From the NCBI RefSeq assembly GCF_004360145.1, contig NZ_SAIT01000011.1, positions 124,001-188,000 on the forward strand: 64,000 nt of DNA, in the 5' to 3' direction. Positions within the stretch are counted from its first letter, which is position 1; every line of letters starts with the position of its first letter. The DNA is from Aliiroseovarius marinus (GTDB taxonomy: Bacteria; Pseudomonadota; Alphaproteobacteria; Rhodobacterales; Rhodobacteraceae). The notes below the pieces were generated by a model. That model did not search any database. It had not been told where the DNA came from and saw only the letters and a program-made list of their open reading frames with translations. Below, piece by piece: positions 1-9,065 of this stretch. The position numbers and the translations under genes were made by a program.

Positions 1-656
1 TGACTGTGACGGCGGGGCCGGCGTTTACGTCGAAATGGCTTGCGCCTCGGCTGTATGACTTCGCCCACGATCATCCCGAGATCGAGCTGCGCTTTGCTGC
101 GGGTTTGAAGTTTGTGGACCTGAACCGAGACGAAGTCGACGTCGCCATCCGGTTTGGCTACGGCCCCGACGACGGGCTGTATTCTCATCCGCTGGCGAAC
201 GAATGGCTGACCCCAGTGATGTTGCCCGCGTTGGCCGAGAGATATCCAGAGCCGAGAGACCTGTTGTCGGCGCCTCTGATCCACAACACATCAGATGATT
301 TCTTGAACCCACCCTGTGACTGGCCCGCGTGGTTACGCGCGGCTGGCGTTCATGGGACGCCCCGGATCACGTCGGTGTTTTCCCAACCCGACCACGCGCT
401 GGATGCGGCGATGGCAGGGGTGGGTGTGGTGTTAGGTCGGCGCGCCTTTGTGGTCAAATATCTGGCCGAGGGGCGCCTGGTCGCACCCTATGGATTGGCG
501 TTGTCGACCAAGGCGCGATTTAGGTTCCTGTGCCGTCTGGGGCAGGAAAACCGACCAGCGATTGCCGCGTTCCGCGATTGGGTGCTTGCCGAGATCGCAA
601 AAAACACGCATGTGACGGACGGTTTGAAAATTGTTTCGGTCGAGGATTTGGCGTGA
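1..656 (+). CDS. LysR-family transcriptional regulator, C-terminal part (5' end outside window)
   Basis: This is the effector-binding half of a LysR-type regulator. The reading frame is open to base 1, so the helix-turn-helix lies before the window. The visible residues start inside the first substrate-binding subdomain (TAGPAFTSKWLAPRL), followed by the family-typical stretch with VDVAIRFGYG near residue 46. The region from FSQPDHALDAAMAGVGV onward closes the second subdomain. The order resembles the GcvA-like branch. The stop overlaps the GTG start of the next gene (GTGA), so the regulator is probably translationally coupled to the transporter that follows. The ligand is unknown. Confidence 0.85.
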   Translation, partial: TVTAGPAFTSKWLAPRLYDFAHDHPEIELRFAAGLKFVDLNRDEVDVAIRFGYGPDDGLYSHPLANEWLTPVMLPALAERYPEPRDLLSAPLIHNTSDDFLNPPCDWPAWLRAAGVHGTPRITSVFSQPDHALDAAMAGVGVVLGRRAFVVKYLAEGRLVAPYGLALSTKARFRFLCRLGQENRPAIAAFRDWVLAEIAKNTHVTDGLKIVSVEDLA

Positions 657-1528
657 CGCGGAAAACTGCCACCTTCATCGGGTTCACCGCTGTGCTGCTG
701 TGGTCGCTTTTGGCGCTGTTCACCGTGGGCACAGCTCCGGTGCCGCCGTTCCAGCTGGCGGCGATGACCTTCCTGGTCGGCGGAACGTTGGGCGTGATCT
801 GGATCGCTACGACCGAGGGGTTGGGCGTATTGCGCACGGTCAGCTGGCGGGTCTATGCGTTCGGGACGCTGGGGCTGTTTGGCTATCACGCGCTGTATTT
901 CTCGGCCCTGCGCATGGCACCCGCGGCCGAAGCCGGATTGATCGCCTATCTGTGGCCTCTCTTCATCGTGTTGTTTTCCGGGCTGCTGCCCGGCGAAAGC
1001 TTGCGCCCAATGCATGTGATCGGCGCGTTGGTGTCCTTTGCCGGTGCGGCCTTGATCGTGCTGGGCGGTGCCACCGGCTTTGACGCAGCCGCGCTGCCGG
1101 GGTTTGTGCTGGCCTTCCTCTGCGCGCTGACATGGTCGGGCTATTCGGTTCTGTCGCGCCGGCTTGGGAATACGCCCACGGCTTCGGTCGTGGTGTTCTG
1201 TCTGGCCACCGCCATCCTGTCCACCGGTGCGCATTTCTTGTGGGAGGACACGATCTGGCCCAGCGGAACACTTGGCTGGGCGTCCGTCGCGGGGCTTGGG
1301 TTAGGGCCAGTCGGACTGGCCTTCTATGTCTGGGATGTGGGGGTCAAACGCGGAGACATTCAACTTCTAGGCGTCGCAAGCTATGGCGCGCCTTTGCTGT
1401 CTACGCTTGTGTTGATTTTGGCGGGAGTCGCGCAGCCTCACCCATCTCTGCTGATCGCGGGGGTGTTGATCACTGCGGGTGCTCTGATGGCGGCACGGGC
1501 CAGTGCTGGTTCGTCTGAACAGAACTGA
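653..1528 (+). CDS. EamA/DMT-family transporter
   Basis: This is a multi-spanning inner-membrane protein of about 291 residues with roughly ten hydrophobic segments arranged as two EamA repeats, as in drug/metabolite exporters (RhaT/YddG type). The repeats are recognisable at residues about 8-135 and 145-280. I chose the GTG at 653 because it overlaps the regulator's stop codon and gives a protein that starts just before the first membrane helix. An ATG much further upstream would run inside the LysR frame. The LysR neighbour is the likely regulator. The substrate cannot be inferred. Confidence 0.88.
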   Translation: MTRKTATFIGFTAVLLWSLLALFTVGTAPVPPFQLAAMTFLVGGTLGVIWIATTEGLGVLRTVSWRVYAFGTLGLFGYHALYFSALRMAPAAEAGLIAYLWPLFIVLFSGLLPGESLRPMHVIGALVSFAGAALIVLGGATGFDAAALPGFVLAFLCALTWSGYSVLSRRLGNTPTASVVVFCLATAILSTGAHFLWEDTIWPSGTLGWASVAGLGLGPVGLAFYVWDVGVKRGDIQLLGVASYGAPLLSTLVLILAGVAQPHPSLLIAGVLITAGALMAARASAGSSEQN

Positions 1529-1544
1529 CCCGGGCCTAAAACCG

Positions 1545-1718
1545 TCAGGCCGTAGCCGTCGTCAGTCGTTCAATTTCTTCCTTGAGCTGGAGCTTTTGCT
1601 TTTTTAGTTCGGTAATCTCGGCATCTGTACTGCCGGGCGCGCGCTGGATCTCTTCGACTTTTTCCGAGAGGACCTCGTGTTTCCTGCGCAGCTCTTCAAG
1701 ATGCGAACTCATGCTCAT
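1545..1718 (-). CDS. YdcH/DUF465-family small coiled-coil protein
   Basis: This is a 57-residue ORF read from the minus strand with a strong ribosome site (AGGAGG six bases before the ATG at 1718). The sequence is charged and helical (HLEELRRKHEVLSEKVEEIQ, then ITELKKQKLQLKEEIERL), which is the pattern of the YdcH/DUF465 family. That family is widespread in proteobacteria and has no established function. A second in-frame ATG lies two codons inside, but the ribosome site spacing favours the outer one. The gene is convergent with the EamA gene upstream. Confidence 0.8.
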   Translation of the reverse strand: MSMSSHLEELRRKHEVLSEKVEEIQRAPGSTDAEITELKKQKLQLKEEIERLTTATA

Positions 1719-1844
1719 GGCGATCCTCCTGTTGATTTATAGAACGTACCGAGTGCAACACATAATTTCCGGCTTGTCACGGAATCGTTGCAAATCTTTC
1801 GCGGATAATTGTCGCACCGCAGATCTGTTTCGTTCAGGAGTGGC

Positions 1845-2603
1845 CTATCGCCAGTCCAGCGCAGCCCCCTCGCGCAAGATGGCCTGTATCTCGGGCGTAT
1901 AGTGTTCACGGTCCGTAGTATGCGCGGCGCCTTCATGCAGAACAATCGGCGCGGCCAGACGGAACGCCGCGCGCCCGCCTTTGCGGGCCTGCAACAGAAG
2001 CAGTTTCGCGGCGCGCCCGGTACGCGGACACAGCGGTTGCACCACCACCGAGCCCAGCCGATCATCTAGCGCCGACAGAATGTCCGGCAACCGCTCGGCT
2101 GCGTTGATCATCGTCAGCATGCCGCGGGGTTTCAAGCGGCGCGTGGCTTGATCCATCCAGACCGCCAAGGGGGTCTCTTCCCCCATCGCCTGCTCGCGGG
2201 CGTCGTGTGGCGACATGCTGCCGCGCGCGCGGTCGAAATAGGGCGGGTTCATGATCACATGATCAAAGCTTAGGGCGCGTAGCGCATCCGGCATCCGCGC
2301 CAGATCGCCGTCATGCACGGTCAAGGAAATTCCGTTATCTTCCGCATTCTTGCGCGCCAGTGCCGCGTGATCCGCCTGTCGTTCGATCCCGTGCAGTGTT
2401 ATCCCTGATACCCGCCGCCCCAGACACAGCGATGCCGCCCCAACGCCACAGCCCAGCTCCAGCACAGATTCACCAGTCTTCGCAGTTACGGCGCTGGCCA
2501 GAAACACCGGATCGACCCCAGCGCGATAGCCGGTTCTGGGTTGCGTCAGCACAAGCTGCCCACCCAGAAAATCATCCTGTGTCAGATCGTCGGAATGCAT
2601 CAT
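1845..2603 (-). CDS. tRNA1(Val) adenine-N6 methyltransferase-like protein (TrmN6/YfiC type)
   Basis: This is a 252-residue class I SAM-dependent methyltransferase. The SAM-binding loop LELGCGVGAAS lies at residues 48-58 and the catalytic NPPYF motif of N6-adenine/N5-glutamine methyltransferases at 119-123. The N-terminal start TQDDFLGGQLVLTQP followed by GYRAGVDPVFLA matches the TrmN6/YfiC group, which modifies A37 of tRNA1(Val). The exact substrate in this organism is an inference. It lies 5 bp after the DUF2007 gene on the same strand and is probably co-transcribed with it. Confidence 0.82.
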   Translation of the reverse strand: MMHSDDLTQDDFLGGQLVLTQPRTGYRAGVDPVFLASAVTAKTGESVLELGCGVGAASLCLGRRVSGITLHGIERQADHAALARKNAEDNGISLTVHDGDLARMPDALRALSFDHVIMNPPYFDRARGSMSPHDAREQAMGEETPLAVWMDQATRRLKPRGMLTMINAAERLPDILSALDDRLGSVVVQPLCPRTGRAAKLLLLQARKGGRAAFRLAAPIVLHEGAAHTTDREHYTPEIQAILREGAALDWR

Positions 2604-2608
2604 GGCCC

Positions 2609-2824
2609 TTAGCTTTCAAAGGCGATGTCGTGGTCGCGCAAGATGGCTTGCGCCATGAACAAATCCTCGTCCCTCACCATCAATCGGCGCGGCAAAATGC
2701 CAATGCTTCCTTCCAGCGCACTCATATGGACGTCCATCGCAAAGCAAGCTATATCCTCGCCTGTAAGAAGGGCGGTGACGAAGGGGATCATGGTTGGATC
2801 CGTGGTTCTCAGAAGCTCTTTCAT
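2609..2824 (-). CDS. DUF2007-family protein
   Basis: This is a 71-residue protein reading MKELLRTTDPTMIPFVTALL, then ARM-like strand segments ending RRLMVRDEDLFMAQAIL. This matches the DUF2007 'putative signal transducing protein' family, whose role is unknown. The start at 2824 gives the usual family N-terminus. A longer frame exists upstream but would overlap the control region of the divergent polyprenyl synthase gene. The ribosome site is weak. It is probably in an operon with the methyltransferase that follows 5 bp downstream. Confidence 0.75.
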   Translation of the reverse strand: MKELLRTTDPTMIPFVTALLTGEDIACFAMDVHMSALEGSIGILPRRLMVRDEDLFMAQAILRDHDIAFES

Positions 2825-2883
2825 GCTTTCGGAGATAAGGGCATCCCCGCCCATTTGTCGAGCCGGTTGACGGGAAGGTGAAG

Positions 2884-3879
2884 ATGCTGATCGAAGCTGC
2901 ACATAAACCGCATGAGCGTCTGGGCCAGCATTTGGCCGAGGATATGGAGGCCGTGAACACGCTGATTCGCGAGCGGATGGCCTCGAAACATGCGCCGCGT
3001 ATTCCCGAAGTGACTGCGCATCTGGTCGATGCAGGCGGCAAACGTCTGCGCCCGATGCTGACTTTGGCCGCCGCGCGTCTGTGTGGCTATGACGGCCCCT
3101 ATCACATCCATTTGGCCGCGACGGTCGAGTTCATTCACACCGCGACGCTTCTGCATGATGACGTGGTGGACGAAAGCGCCCAACGTCGTGGGCGCCCCAC
3201 CGCGAATTTGCTGTGGGACAACAAGTCCAGCGTGTTGGTGGGCGACTACCTCTTCTCGCGCTCGTTCCAGCTGATGACCGACACCGGTTCGCTGGATGTG
3301 CTGCGCATCCTGTCCAACGCCTCTGCCACGATTGCCGAAGGCGAAGTTCTGCAGCTGACCGCCGCGCAGGATCTGTCGACGGATGAAGAGATCTACCGTC
3401 AGGTTGTCCGCGGCAAAACCGCCGCGCTGTTCTCGGCTGCGACCGAGGTGGGCGGTGTCATTGCGGGTGCACCCGAAGATCAGGTGAAGGCGCTGTTCGA
3501 CTATGGCGACGCGCTCGGCATTTCCTTCCAGATCGTGGACGATCTGCTGGACTATGGGGGTGGCGACGCCACCGGCAAGAACATCGGCGACGATTTCCGC
3601 GAACGCAAACTGACCCTGCCGCTGATCAAGGCTGTGGCCAAGGCCGACGACGAAGAACGTGCCTTCTGGACGCGCACGATCGAAAAAGGCCGTCAGGAAG
3701 AGGGCGATCTGGAGCACGCTCTGAAGCTGCTGAACAAACACGGCGCGCTGGAAGACACCCGGGCCGAGGCCATCGCCTGGGCAGACAAAGCCAAAGCCGC
3801 CCTGACCGCACTGCCCGACGCCCCGATCCGCCACATGCTGCATGACATCGCAGACTACGTGGTCGCGCGCCTGAACTAA
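2884..3879 (+). CDS. Polyprenyl diphosphate synthase (ubiquinone side chain)
   Basis: This trans-prenyltransferase condenses isopentenyl diphosphate units onto an allylic primer to make the long side chain of ubiquinone, in the cytosol. The 331-residue protein shows GKRLRP at about 52-57, the first aspartate-rich motif DDVVD at 92-96 and the second, DDLLD, at 219-223. Length and motifs fit octa/decaprenyl synthases of the IspB/DdsA group. Alphaproteobacteria of this family usually make Q10, so a decaprenyl product is likely. The ATG at 2884 follows GGAAGG at good spacing. A GTG two codons upstream is less likely. It is divergent from the DUF2007 gene. Confidence 0.9.
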   Translation: MLIEAAHKPHERLGQHLAEDMEAVNTLIRERMASKHAPRIPEVTAHLVDAGGKRLRPMLTLAAARLCGYDGPYHIHLAATVEFIHTATLLHDDVVDESAQRRGRPTANLLWDNKSSVLVGDYLFSRSFQLMTDTGSLDVLRILSNASATIAEGEVLQLTAAQDLSTDEEIYRQVVRGKTAALFSAATEVGGVIAGAPEDQVKALFDYGDALGISFQIVDDLLDYGGGDATGKNIGDDFRERKLTLPLIKAVAKADDEERAFWTRTIEKGRQEEGDLEHALKLLNKHGALEDTRAEAIAWADKAKAALTALPDAPIRHMLHDIADYVVARLN

Positions 3880-3894
3880 ACTTCCTCTTGCGTT

Positions 3895-3959
3895 AAATAC
3901 CTCGGGGGAGCGCGCAGCGCGGGGGCAGCGCCCCCTAGGCTCACGAAGTGAGCCACCGA
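3895..3959 (+). repeat. Palindromic intergenic repeat, family 1, copy A
   Basis: A GC-rich stretch begins AAATACCTCGGGG and ends with a hairpin GGCTCACGAAGTGAGCC followed by ACCGA. Between them lies a second hairpin-forming part (GGGGGCAGCGCCCCC). Close relatives occur at 48561-48630 and 52319-52388. It sits between the convergent ends of the polyprenyl synthase gene and ispE, where it may also serve as a transcript end. Confidence 0.8.
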
Positions 3960-3975
3960 CAGCCCGCCGACAGCC

Positions 3976-4806
3976 CTAGGCCAGTTTCGCCGCTTCTACC
4001 CACCAGTCAGGCTGTGCCGATGCCAGCGCGGCAGCCCCCGCGTGCGCCGCATCCTCGGTTTCAAACAACGCAAAGCACGTTGCCCCGGACCCTGACATCC
4101 GCGTCAGTCGCGCGCCGGGCAGATCCTCCAACGCGTCCAACACGTCCTGAATGACCGGGGATCGCGCAATCGCCGGGGCTTCCAAATCATTGCGTTGGGT
4201 TGCCAGCCAGTCGATGAACGCACCCGTTTTCATGCCCTGCGGGATCCGTTTGGGCATGGGCTGGTTTTGTTTGCTCTCCAGCGCTTTGAAGACCTCAGGG
4301 GTTGGTACGTCCACACCCGGATTTGCCAGAACCGCAAACAGGGGAGGTAGGCCGGGGCAGGGGGCGACGTCTTCGCCTATCCCGCGCATGCGGGCGGCTT
4401 GCCGCATCAGGGAGACACGCACGTCTGCGCCCAGTTCGGCCACGCCCTCGGGCAGGCGCGTGTCGCCCAACAGGTCCGACAGAGCCAGAATGGTCGCCGC
4501 CGCGTCCGAGCTTCCGCCTCCGATCCCTGCGGCAGCCGGTAGGTGTTTCGACAGAACGATATGGACCGGCACGCCAAACAGGTCCGCCGCGCGGGCAACA
4601 AGGTTTGAGCCATCGGTTGGCACGCCCGTCGCTTTCGGGCCAATCACCTCCAGCCGGTTTTGTTCGGCGGGCATCACCGTGATCCGATCGCCCACATCTG
4701 CAAAAACCACAAGGCTGTCCAGCAAGTGGTAGCCGTCACGCCGCTGCCCGGTCACATGTAGGGTCAGGTTCACCTTGGCGGGGGCGAATACCTTGGTGAT
4801 GCTCAT
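3976..4806 (-). CDS. ispE: 4-diphosphocytidyl-2-C-methyl-D-erythritol kinase
   Basis: This GHMP-family kinase phosphorylates CDP-methylerythritol in the MEP pathway to isoprenoid precursors. The 276-residue protein begins with FAPAKVNLTLHV, and the ATP-binding GHMP motif LPAAAGIGGGSSDAAA lies at 89-104. A C-terminal LTRMSGSGATCFALF matches the family's third motif. Its ATG overlaps the stop of the upstream TPR gene (ATGA at 4803-4806), indicating translational coupling. The polyprenyl synthase, which uses MEP-pathway products, faces it across a repeat. Confidence 0.96.
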   Translation of the reverse strand: MSITKVFAPAKVNLTLHVTGQRRDGYHLLDSLVVFADVGDRITVMPAEQNRLEVIGPKATGVPTDGSNLVARAADLFGVPVHIVLSKHLPAAAGIGGGSSDAAATILALSDLLGDTRLPEGVAELGADVRVSLMRQAARMRGIGEDVAPCPGLPPLFAVLANPGVDVPTPEVFKALESKQNQPMPKRIPQGMKTGAFIDWLATQRNDLEAPAIARSPVIQDVLDALEDLPGARLTRMSGSGATCFALFETEDAAHAGAAALASAQPDWWVEAAKLA

Positions 4807-6524
4807 TCGGACGCGTGCAGGGGATCGGCCCCTTCTTCTTCCAAAACCACGTCCAATCCGACCTCGAGCTTGCGGCGAATGCGGTCGGGGTCAAGCTCGG
4901 TCAGGTCGGTGTCGTCGGTGATGAAGCTCAGCGCGCGGCTCCATTGGAACTCGGCCTCACGCTTGCGGCCAACGGCCCAATAGGTGTCGCCCAGATGGTC
5001 GTTCAGGATCGGTTCCACCGGCTCCAGCTCGACTGCGCGCTCCATTTGCACGACGGCTTCGTCATAGCGGCCAAGGCGGTACAGAACCCAGCCCAGACTG
5101 TCGACGATATAGCCGCGATCCGGGCGGGCCGCGACGGCGCGTTCGATCATGTCCAGCGCCTCGTCCAGTTTCTCGCGGCGTTCCACCAACGAGTAGCCAA
5201 GATAGTTCAGGACGGTGGGCTGCTCGGGACTCAGCTCCAGTGCCTTACGGAAATCGGCTTCGGCAGCGGGCCAGTCGCCCAGCTTGTGGGCGGCAATGGC
5301 GCGCTGGAAATAGGTGGGCCATTGGGTGGCCAGGTCTGCCTCGAACCGAGAGATGGCAAGGTCATAGGCGTCGCGGGCTTCGGCGAAGCGGTCTTGCTGC
5401 ATCAACGTATCCCCGAGCGCCACGCGAAAGCGCAGCGTGTCCGGGAAGGTTTCGGCCAAGGTGCGCAGCTCTCCGGTCGCTTCGTCCAACCGGCCAGCGC
5501 GGCGCAGCACATCAGTACGGCCAAGGGCGGCGTGCTGATAGGCAAAGCTGTCTTGCGGCACCCGGCCATAGGTCTCGATCGCCAGATCATGATGGCCCAT
5601 GTCTTCAAGGATCTGGGCCGATAGGACCAGTGCACCGGCATGGTCCGGGGCAAGATGCTCGGCCACGCGGTTGTAAAGAAGGATGCCGGTCTGATCGCCT
5701 TCGGGGCCCACCGATTCGGCCACGGCAAACAACAGTTCGGCAATTCCGTCCTGCGGGGCGCGGATGATGGTGAAGTCCAGCGTTTTGCCAGCCTCAAGAT
5801 CCGCGATCATTTGTTCGACTTCGGCGTCGGTCATGCCTGACTGGGCCGCCTTCATCAGCTCAAGCGCTTCCTCGGGGCGGTCGCTTTGGCTGAGCGACTG
5901 GGCGTGGGCGAAGACGCCCGAGCGGTTCAGTTGCAGCGCTCCGTCCTCACCCCCCAGAATGCGGGCCGCGCCCTCGAAGTCCCCAACATAGGCCAATGTC
6001 AGTGCCTTCTGGTACAGGGTAAAGCCGTGGCTGGCATTGTCTTCCCCAAGCGTGTCGAAGATCGCCAGTGCCTCTGACATCTTGCCTTTTCCAATGCGGA
6101 TCCAGGCCTGAATCATCTGATCAATCACCGGGGCGATCGACACCTTCGTGCCCACCAGCGCGGTCGCTGTGCCCCAATCGCCTTTCTTCAGCGCATCGCC
6201 CAACAGGACCAGCGCGGCGATCTGGTTGTTTTCACTGACCGAGGCCAGCCTGCGTGCATAAGGCAGCGCATCATCCAGCTTGCCAAGCGCGATCTGGGCG
6301 ACGATCAGCCCTTCCAGAACGTCCAGATTTTGCGGGTCCTGCGCAATGGCGCGGGTGCCGTATTCCACCATTTCCGAGAAGCTGCGCGACAGATCAGCGT
6401 GGCGTGCGGCAAGATAAGCGCCCGCCACATTATCCGCGTAGGCAGCAGTTCCCACAGCGCAGTGCGCGGCCAGAAGGGTCGGAAGGGCAAGGCGGCGCAG
6501 GGCCGTAGATGTCAGGCGGAACAA
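4803..6524 (-). CDS. TPR-repeat protein, probably exported
   Basis: This is a roughly 573-residue protein with an N-terminal hydrophobic signal (LALPTLLAAHCAVGTAAYA) followed almost entirely by tetratricopeptide repeats. The clearest copies are in the C-terminal half, such as YLGYSLVERREKLDEALDMI and HLGDTYWAVGRKREAEFQW. I place the start at the TTG at 6524 because it follows AAGGAA at about 8 bases and directly precedes the signal sequence. A much longer open frame upstream runs through the ETF-QO terminator and is not credible. It is coupled to ispE by an ATGA overlap. The role is unknown; the repeats imply a protein-binding scaffold in the periplasm. Confidence 0.8.
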   Translation of the reverse strand: MFRLTSTALRRLALPTLLAAHCAVGTAAYADNVAGAYLAARHADLSRSFSEMVEYGTRAIAQDPQNLDVLEGLIVAQIALGKLDDALPYARRLASVSENNQIAALVLLGDALKKGDWGTATALVGTKVSIAPVIDQMIQAWIRIGKGKMSEALAIFDTLGEDNASHGFTLYQKALTLAYVGDFEGAARILGGEDGALQLNRSGVFAHAQSLSQSDRPEEALELMKAAQSGMTDAEVEQMIADLEAGKTLDFTIIRAPQDGIAELLFAVAESVGPEGDQTGILLYNRVAEHLAPDHAGALVLSAQILEDMGHHDLAIETYGRVPQDSFAYQHAALGRTDVLRRAGRLDEATGELRTLAETFPDTLRFRVALGDTLMQQDRFAEARDAYDLAISRFEADLATQWPTYFQRAIAAHKLGDWPAAEADFRKALELSPEQPTVLNYLGYSLVERREKLDEALDMIERAVAARPDRGYIVDSLGWVLYRLGRYDEAVVQMERAVELEPVEPILNDHLGDTYWAVGRKREAEFQWSRALSFITDDTDLTELDPDRIRRKLEVGLDVVLEEEGADPLHASE

Positions 6525-6585
6525 GGGCAGAAATTCCTTAAGTCGCAGCAGGGTTACGTCTGCAAAACCTAATGTGCCTTCCAGT

Positions 6586-6625
6586 TGAAAACAATGAGGG
6601 GCAGCACATGGCCGCCCCTCATTGT
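6586..6625 (-). terminator. Rho-independent terminator after the ETF-QO gene
   Basis: Read on the minus strand, a perfect 12-bp stem (ACAATGAGGGGC with GCCCCTCATTGT) closes an 11-base loop and is followed by TTTTC. It lies 21 bp past the ETF-QO stop and before the TPR gene, so it separates the two transcription units. Confidence 0.85.
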
Positions 6626-6646
6626 CGCTTTTTTGATCGCTTGCGA

Positions 6647-8299
6647 TCACATGTTCGGATAGTTCGGTCCGTCGCCGCCCTGCGGAACCGTCCAGGTGAT
6701 GTTCTGGCTGGGGTCCTTGATGTCGCAGGTCTTGCAGTGCACGCAGTTCTGGAAGTTCACGACAAAGCGCGGGTCTTTGCCGTCTTCTTCGACGACTTCG
6801 TACACACCGGCCGGGCAGTAACGCTGCGCGGGTTCTGCGAACTCGGGCAGGTTGACCGAGATCGGCAGATCCGGGTTTGCCAGCTTCAGGTGGCAAGGCT
6901 GGCTTTCTTCGTGGTTGGTGGCCGCGAAGGATACGTTGGTCAGGCGGTCAAAGGACAGCGTGCCATCGGGTTTCGGATAGTCGATTTCCGGGTAGTCCTT
7001 GGCCTTGCCGGTGGCTTCCGCATCGGACTTGCCGTGCTTCACGGTGCCGAAGGGCGAGAACTTGAAGATCGACTGAACCCACATGTCCAGACCGCCCAGC
7101 ATCAGCGATGCGGTCAGGCCGTATTTCGACCATAGCGGCTTGACGTTGCGGACCTTCTTCAGGTCTTTCGCGACGTCGCCGGTGCGCAGTTCTTCTTCGT
7201 AATCGTTCAGCTCGTCGCTGGAACGGCCTGCCTTGATGGCTTTTACAGCCGCATCAGCCGCCGCGATGCCCGACAGCATGGCGTTGTGGTTGCCCTTGAT
7301 GCGCGGCACGTTCACCAGACCGACCGAGCAGCCCAAGAGTGCGCCACCGGGGAACGAGGCTTTCGGCATCGACTGATAGCCACCTTCCGAGATCGCACGC
7401 GCGCCGTACGCAACGCGCTTGCCGCCTTCCAGAAGCTTGGCGATTTCAGGGTGATGCTTGAAGCGCTGGAATTCCATGTAAGGATACAGGTGCGGGTTCT
7501 TGTAGTTCAGGTGAACCACGAAGCCGACAAACACCTGATTATTTTCCAGGTGATAGATGAACGAGCCACCGCCTGCGTTCTTGCCCAGCGGCCAGCCCAT
7601 CGTGTGGGTCACGGTGCCTTCGCGGTGCTTGGCGGGGTCGATCTCCCAGATTTCTTTCATGCCGACGCCGAATTTCTGAACGTCGCGGCCAGCCTGCAGG
7701 TCGTATTTGGCGATGATCTCTTTCGCCAGCGAGCCACGCACACCTTCCGAGATGAAGACGTATTTACCGTGCAGCTCCATGCCCGGCTCGGTGTTGGGGC
7801 CATAGGATCCGTCGGCTTCCAGACCGAAGACACCCGCAACGACGCCCTTCACTTCGCCATTGTCGCCATAGACCAGTTCCGATGCGGCCATGCCCGGGAA
7901 GATTTCCACGCCCAGCTCTTCAGCTTGTTCGGCCATCCAGCGGCAAACATTCGCCATCGAGACGATGTACTTGCCGTGGTTGTTCATCAGCGGCGGCATC
8001 GGCCAGTTCGGCACGCGCAGGTGACCTGCCGGTCCAAGCACAAGGAAGTTGTCTTTCTTCACTTCCGTCTTGATCGGCGCGCCTTTGTCCTTCCAATCGG
8101 GGATCAGCTTGTCCAGACCGCAGGTGTCCAGCACAGCACCCGACAGGATGTGCGCGCCCACTTCCGAGCCCTTCTCAAGCACCACGACCTCAAGGTCTGG
8201 GTCTTGTTGTTTCAGACGAATGGCGGCGGACAGGCCTGCGGGGCCTGCGCCCACGATGACCACGTCGTATTCCATGCTTTCGCGTTCGATGTCGCTCAT
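6647..8299 (-). CDS. Electron transfer flavoprotein-ubiquinone oxidoreductase
   Basis: This inner-membrane enzyme passes electrons from reduced electron transfer flavoprotein, fed by acyl-CoA dehydrogenases, to ubiquinone. The 550-residue length fits. The FAD-binding VVIVGAGPAGLSAAIRL lies near the N-terminus. The [4Fe-4S] ligands are the cysteines at about 495 (CPAGVYEV) and 519, 522 and 525 (NCVHCKTCDI), all present. I chose the ATG at 8299, preceded by GGGGAAAAG. An earlier in-frame ATG adds ten residues not seen in the family. The etfAB genes are not in the window. Confidence 0.96.
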   Translation of the reverse strand: MSDIERESMEYDVVIVGAGPAGLSAAIRLKQQDPDLEVVVLEKGSEVGAHILSGAVLDTCGLDKLIPDWKDKGAPIKTEVKKDNFLVLGPAGHLRVPNWPMPPLMNNHGKYIVSMANVCRWMAEQAEELGVEIFPGMAASELVYGDNGEVKGVVAGVFGLEADGSYGPNTEPGMELHGKYVFISEGVRGSLAKEIIAKYDLQAGRDVQKFGVGMKEIWEIDPAKHREGTVTHTMGWPLGKNAGGGSFIYHLENNQVFVGFVVHLNYKNPHLYPYMEFQRFKHHPEIAKLLEGGKRVAYGARAISEGGYQSMPKASFPGGALLGCSVGLVNVPRIKGNHNAMLSGIAAADAAVKAIKAGRSSDELNDYEEELRTGDVAKDLKKVRNVKPLWSKYGLTASLMLGGLDMWVQSIFKFSPFGTVKHGKSDAEATGKAKDYPEIDYPKPDGTLSFDRLTNVSFAATNHEESQPCHLKLANPDLPISVNLPEFAEPAQRYCPAGVYEVVEEDGKDPRFVVNFQNCVHCKTCDIKDPSQNITWTVPQGGDGPNYPNM

Positions 8300-8592
8300 A
8301 ATCTTTTCCCCGGATGGTCCGTTTCGCAAGATCGTTAGCTTGACGCACCGGGCGGGTCAATCAGGACACGACGTTACAAGGGTGTGTTTCCGACAAATTT
8401 GCCGAACCACGGCTTTGTTTGCGCTGACACCAGCGGCGTGGGGGTGAAATGCTGCATTTCGGATCCAATCGTGCAAGCAAACAAGGGCGTTGCAAATCGC
8501 GCCGGATTGCTAGATTTTCGACCCGACCGAGCCGAAATGAGACCACGCTGGCGGGCACCTTCGTGCCGAGCGACAATAAATGAACAGGTTTG

Positions 8593-9063
8593 ATGGAAAA
8601 AATACCTTTGACCCGCGCGGGGCACACCGCGCTGAATGACGAGTTGAAGCAGTTGAAGACTGTGGAACGCCCCGCGATTATCGAGGCGATTGCCACCGCG
8701 CGCGAGCTTGGCGACCTGAAAGAAAATGCCGAATACCACTCGGCCCGTGAGAAGCAGGGATTCATCGAAGGCCGCATCAAAGAGCTGGAAGGCATCCTGT
8801 CGCTGGCCGAGGTGATCGACCCGGCGAACATGTCTGGCACCGTCAAGTTCTCGGCCACCGTCACGATCGTTGACGAAGACACCGACGAAGAGAAGACCTA
8901 TCAGATCGTTGGCGAGCCCGAAGCCGATATCGAAAACGGCAAGCTGAACATCAAGTCCCCCTTGGCCCGCGCCCTGATCGGCAAGGAAGAAGGCGACAGC
9001 GTCGAGGTTCGTACGCCGGGCGGCGAGAAAGCTTATGAAATCCTGAGCATCGACTGGATCTAA
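8593..9063 (+). CDS. greA: Transcription elongation factor GreA
   Basis: GreA rescues backtracked RNA polymerase by stimulating cleavage of the transcript. The 156-residue protein has the N-terminal coiled coil with the acidic tip sequence GDLKENAEYHSAREKQ, followed by the FKBP-like C-terminal domain ending EILSIDWI. The start is the ATG at 8593. The preceding TTG is in frame but adds only one residue. The Shine-Dalgarno sequence is weak. The next gene begins 2 bp after the stop and is probably co-transcribed. Confidence 0.96.
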   Translation: MEKIPLTRAGHTALNDELKQLKTVERPAIIEAIATARELGDLKENAEYHSAREKQGFIEGRIKELEGILSLAEVIDPANMSGTVKFSATVTIVDEDTDEEKTYQIVGEPEADIENGKLNIKSPLARALIGKEEGDSVEVRTPGGEKAYEILSIDWI

Positions 9064-9065
9064 CC

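Noticed and set aside
2821-3843. 340-codon frame antisense to the polyprenyl diphosphate synthase gene
   Set aside because: The plus-strand gene has both aspartate-rich motifs; the antisense product is glutamine- and valine-rich noise.
8384-8593. 69-codon frame just upstream of greA
   Set aside because: No ribosome site, no domain, and it ends in the greA start. The region is more likely the greA control region.
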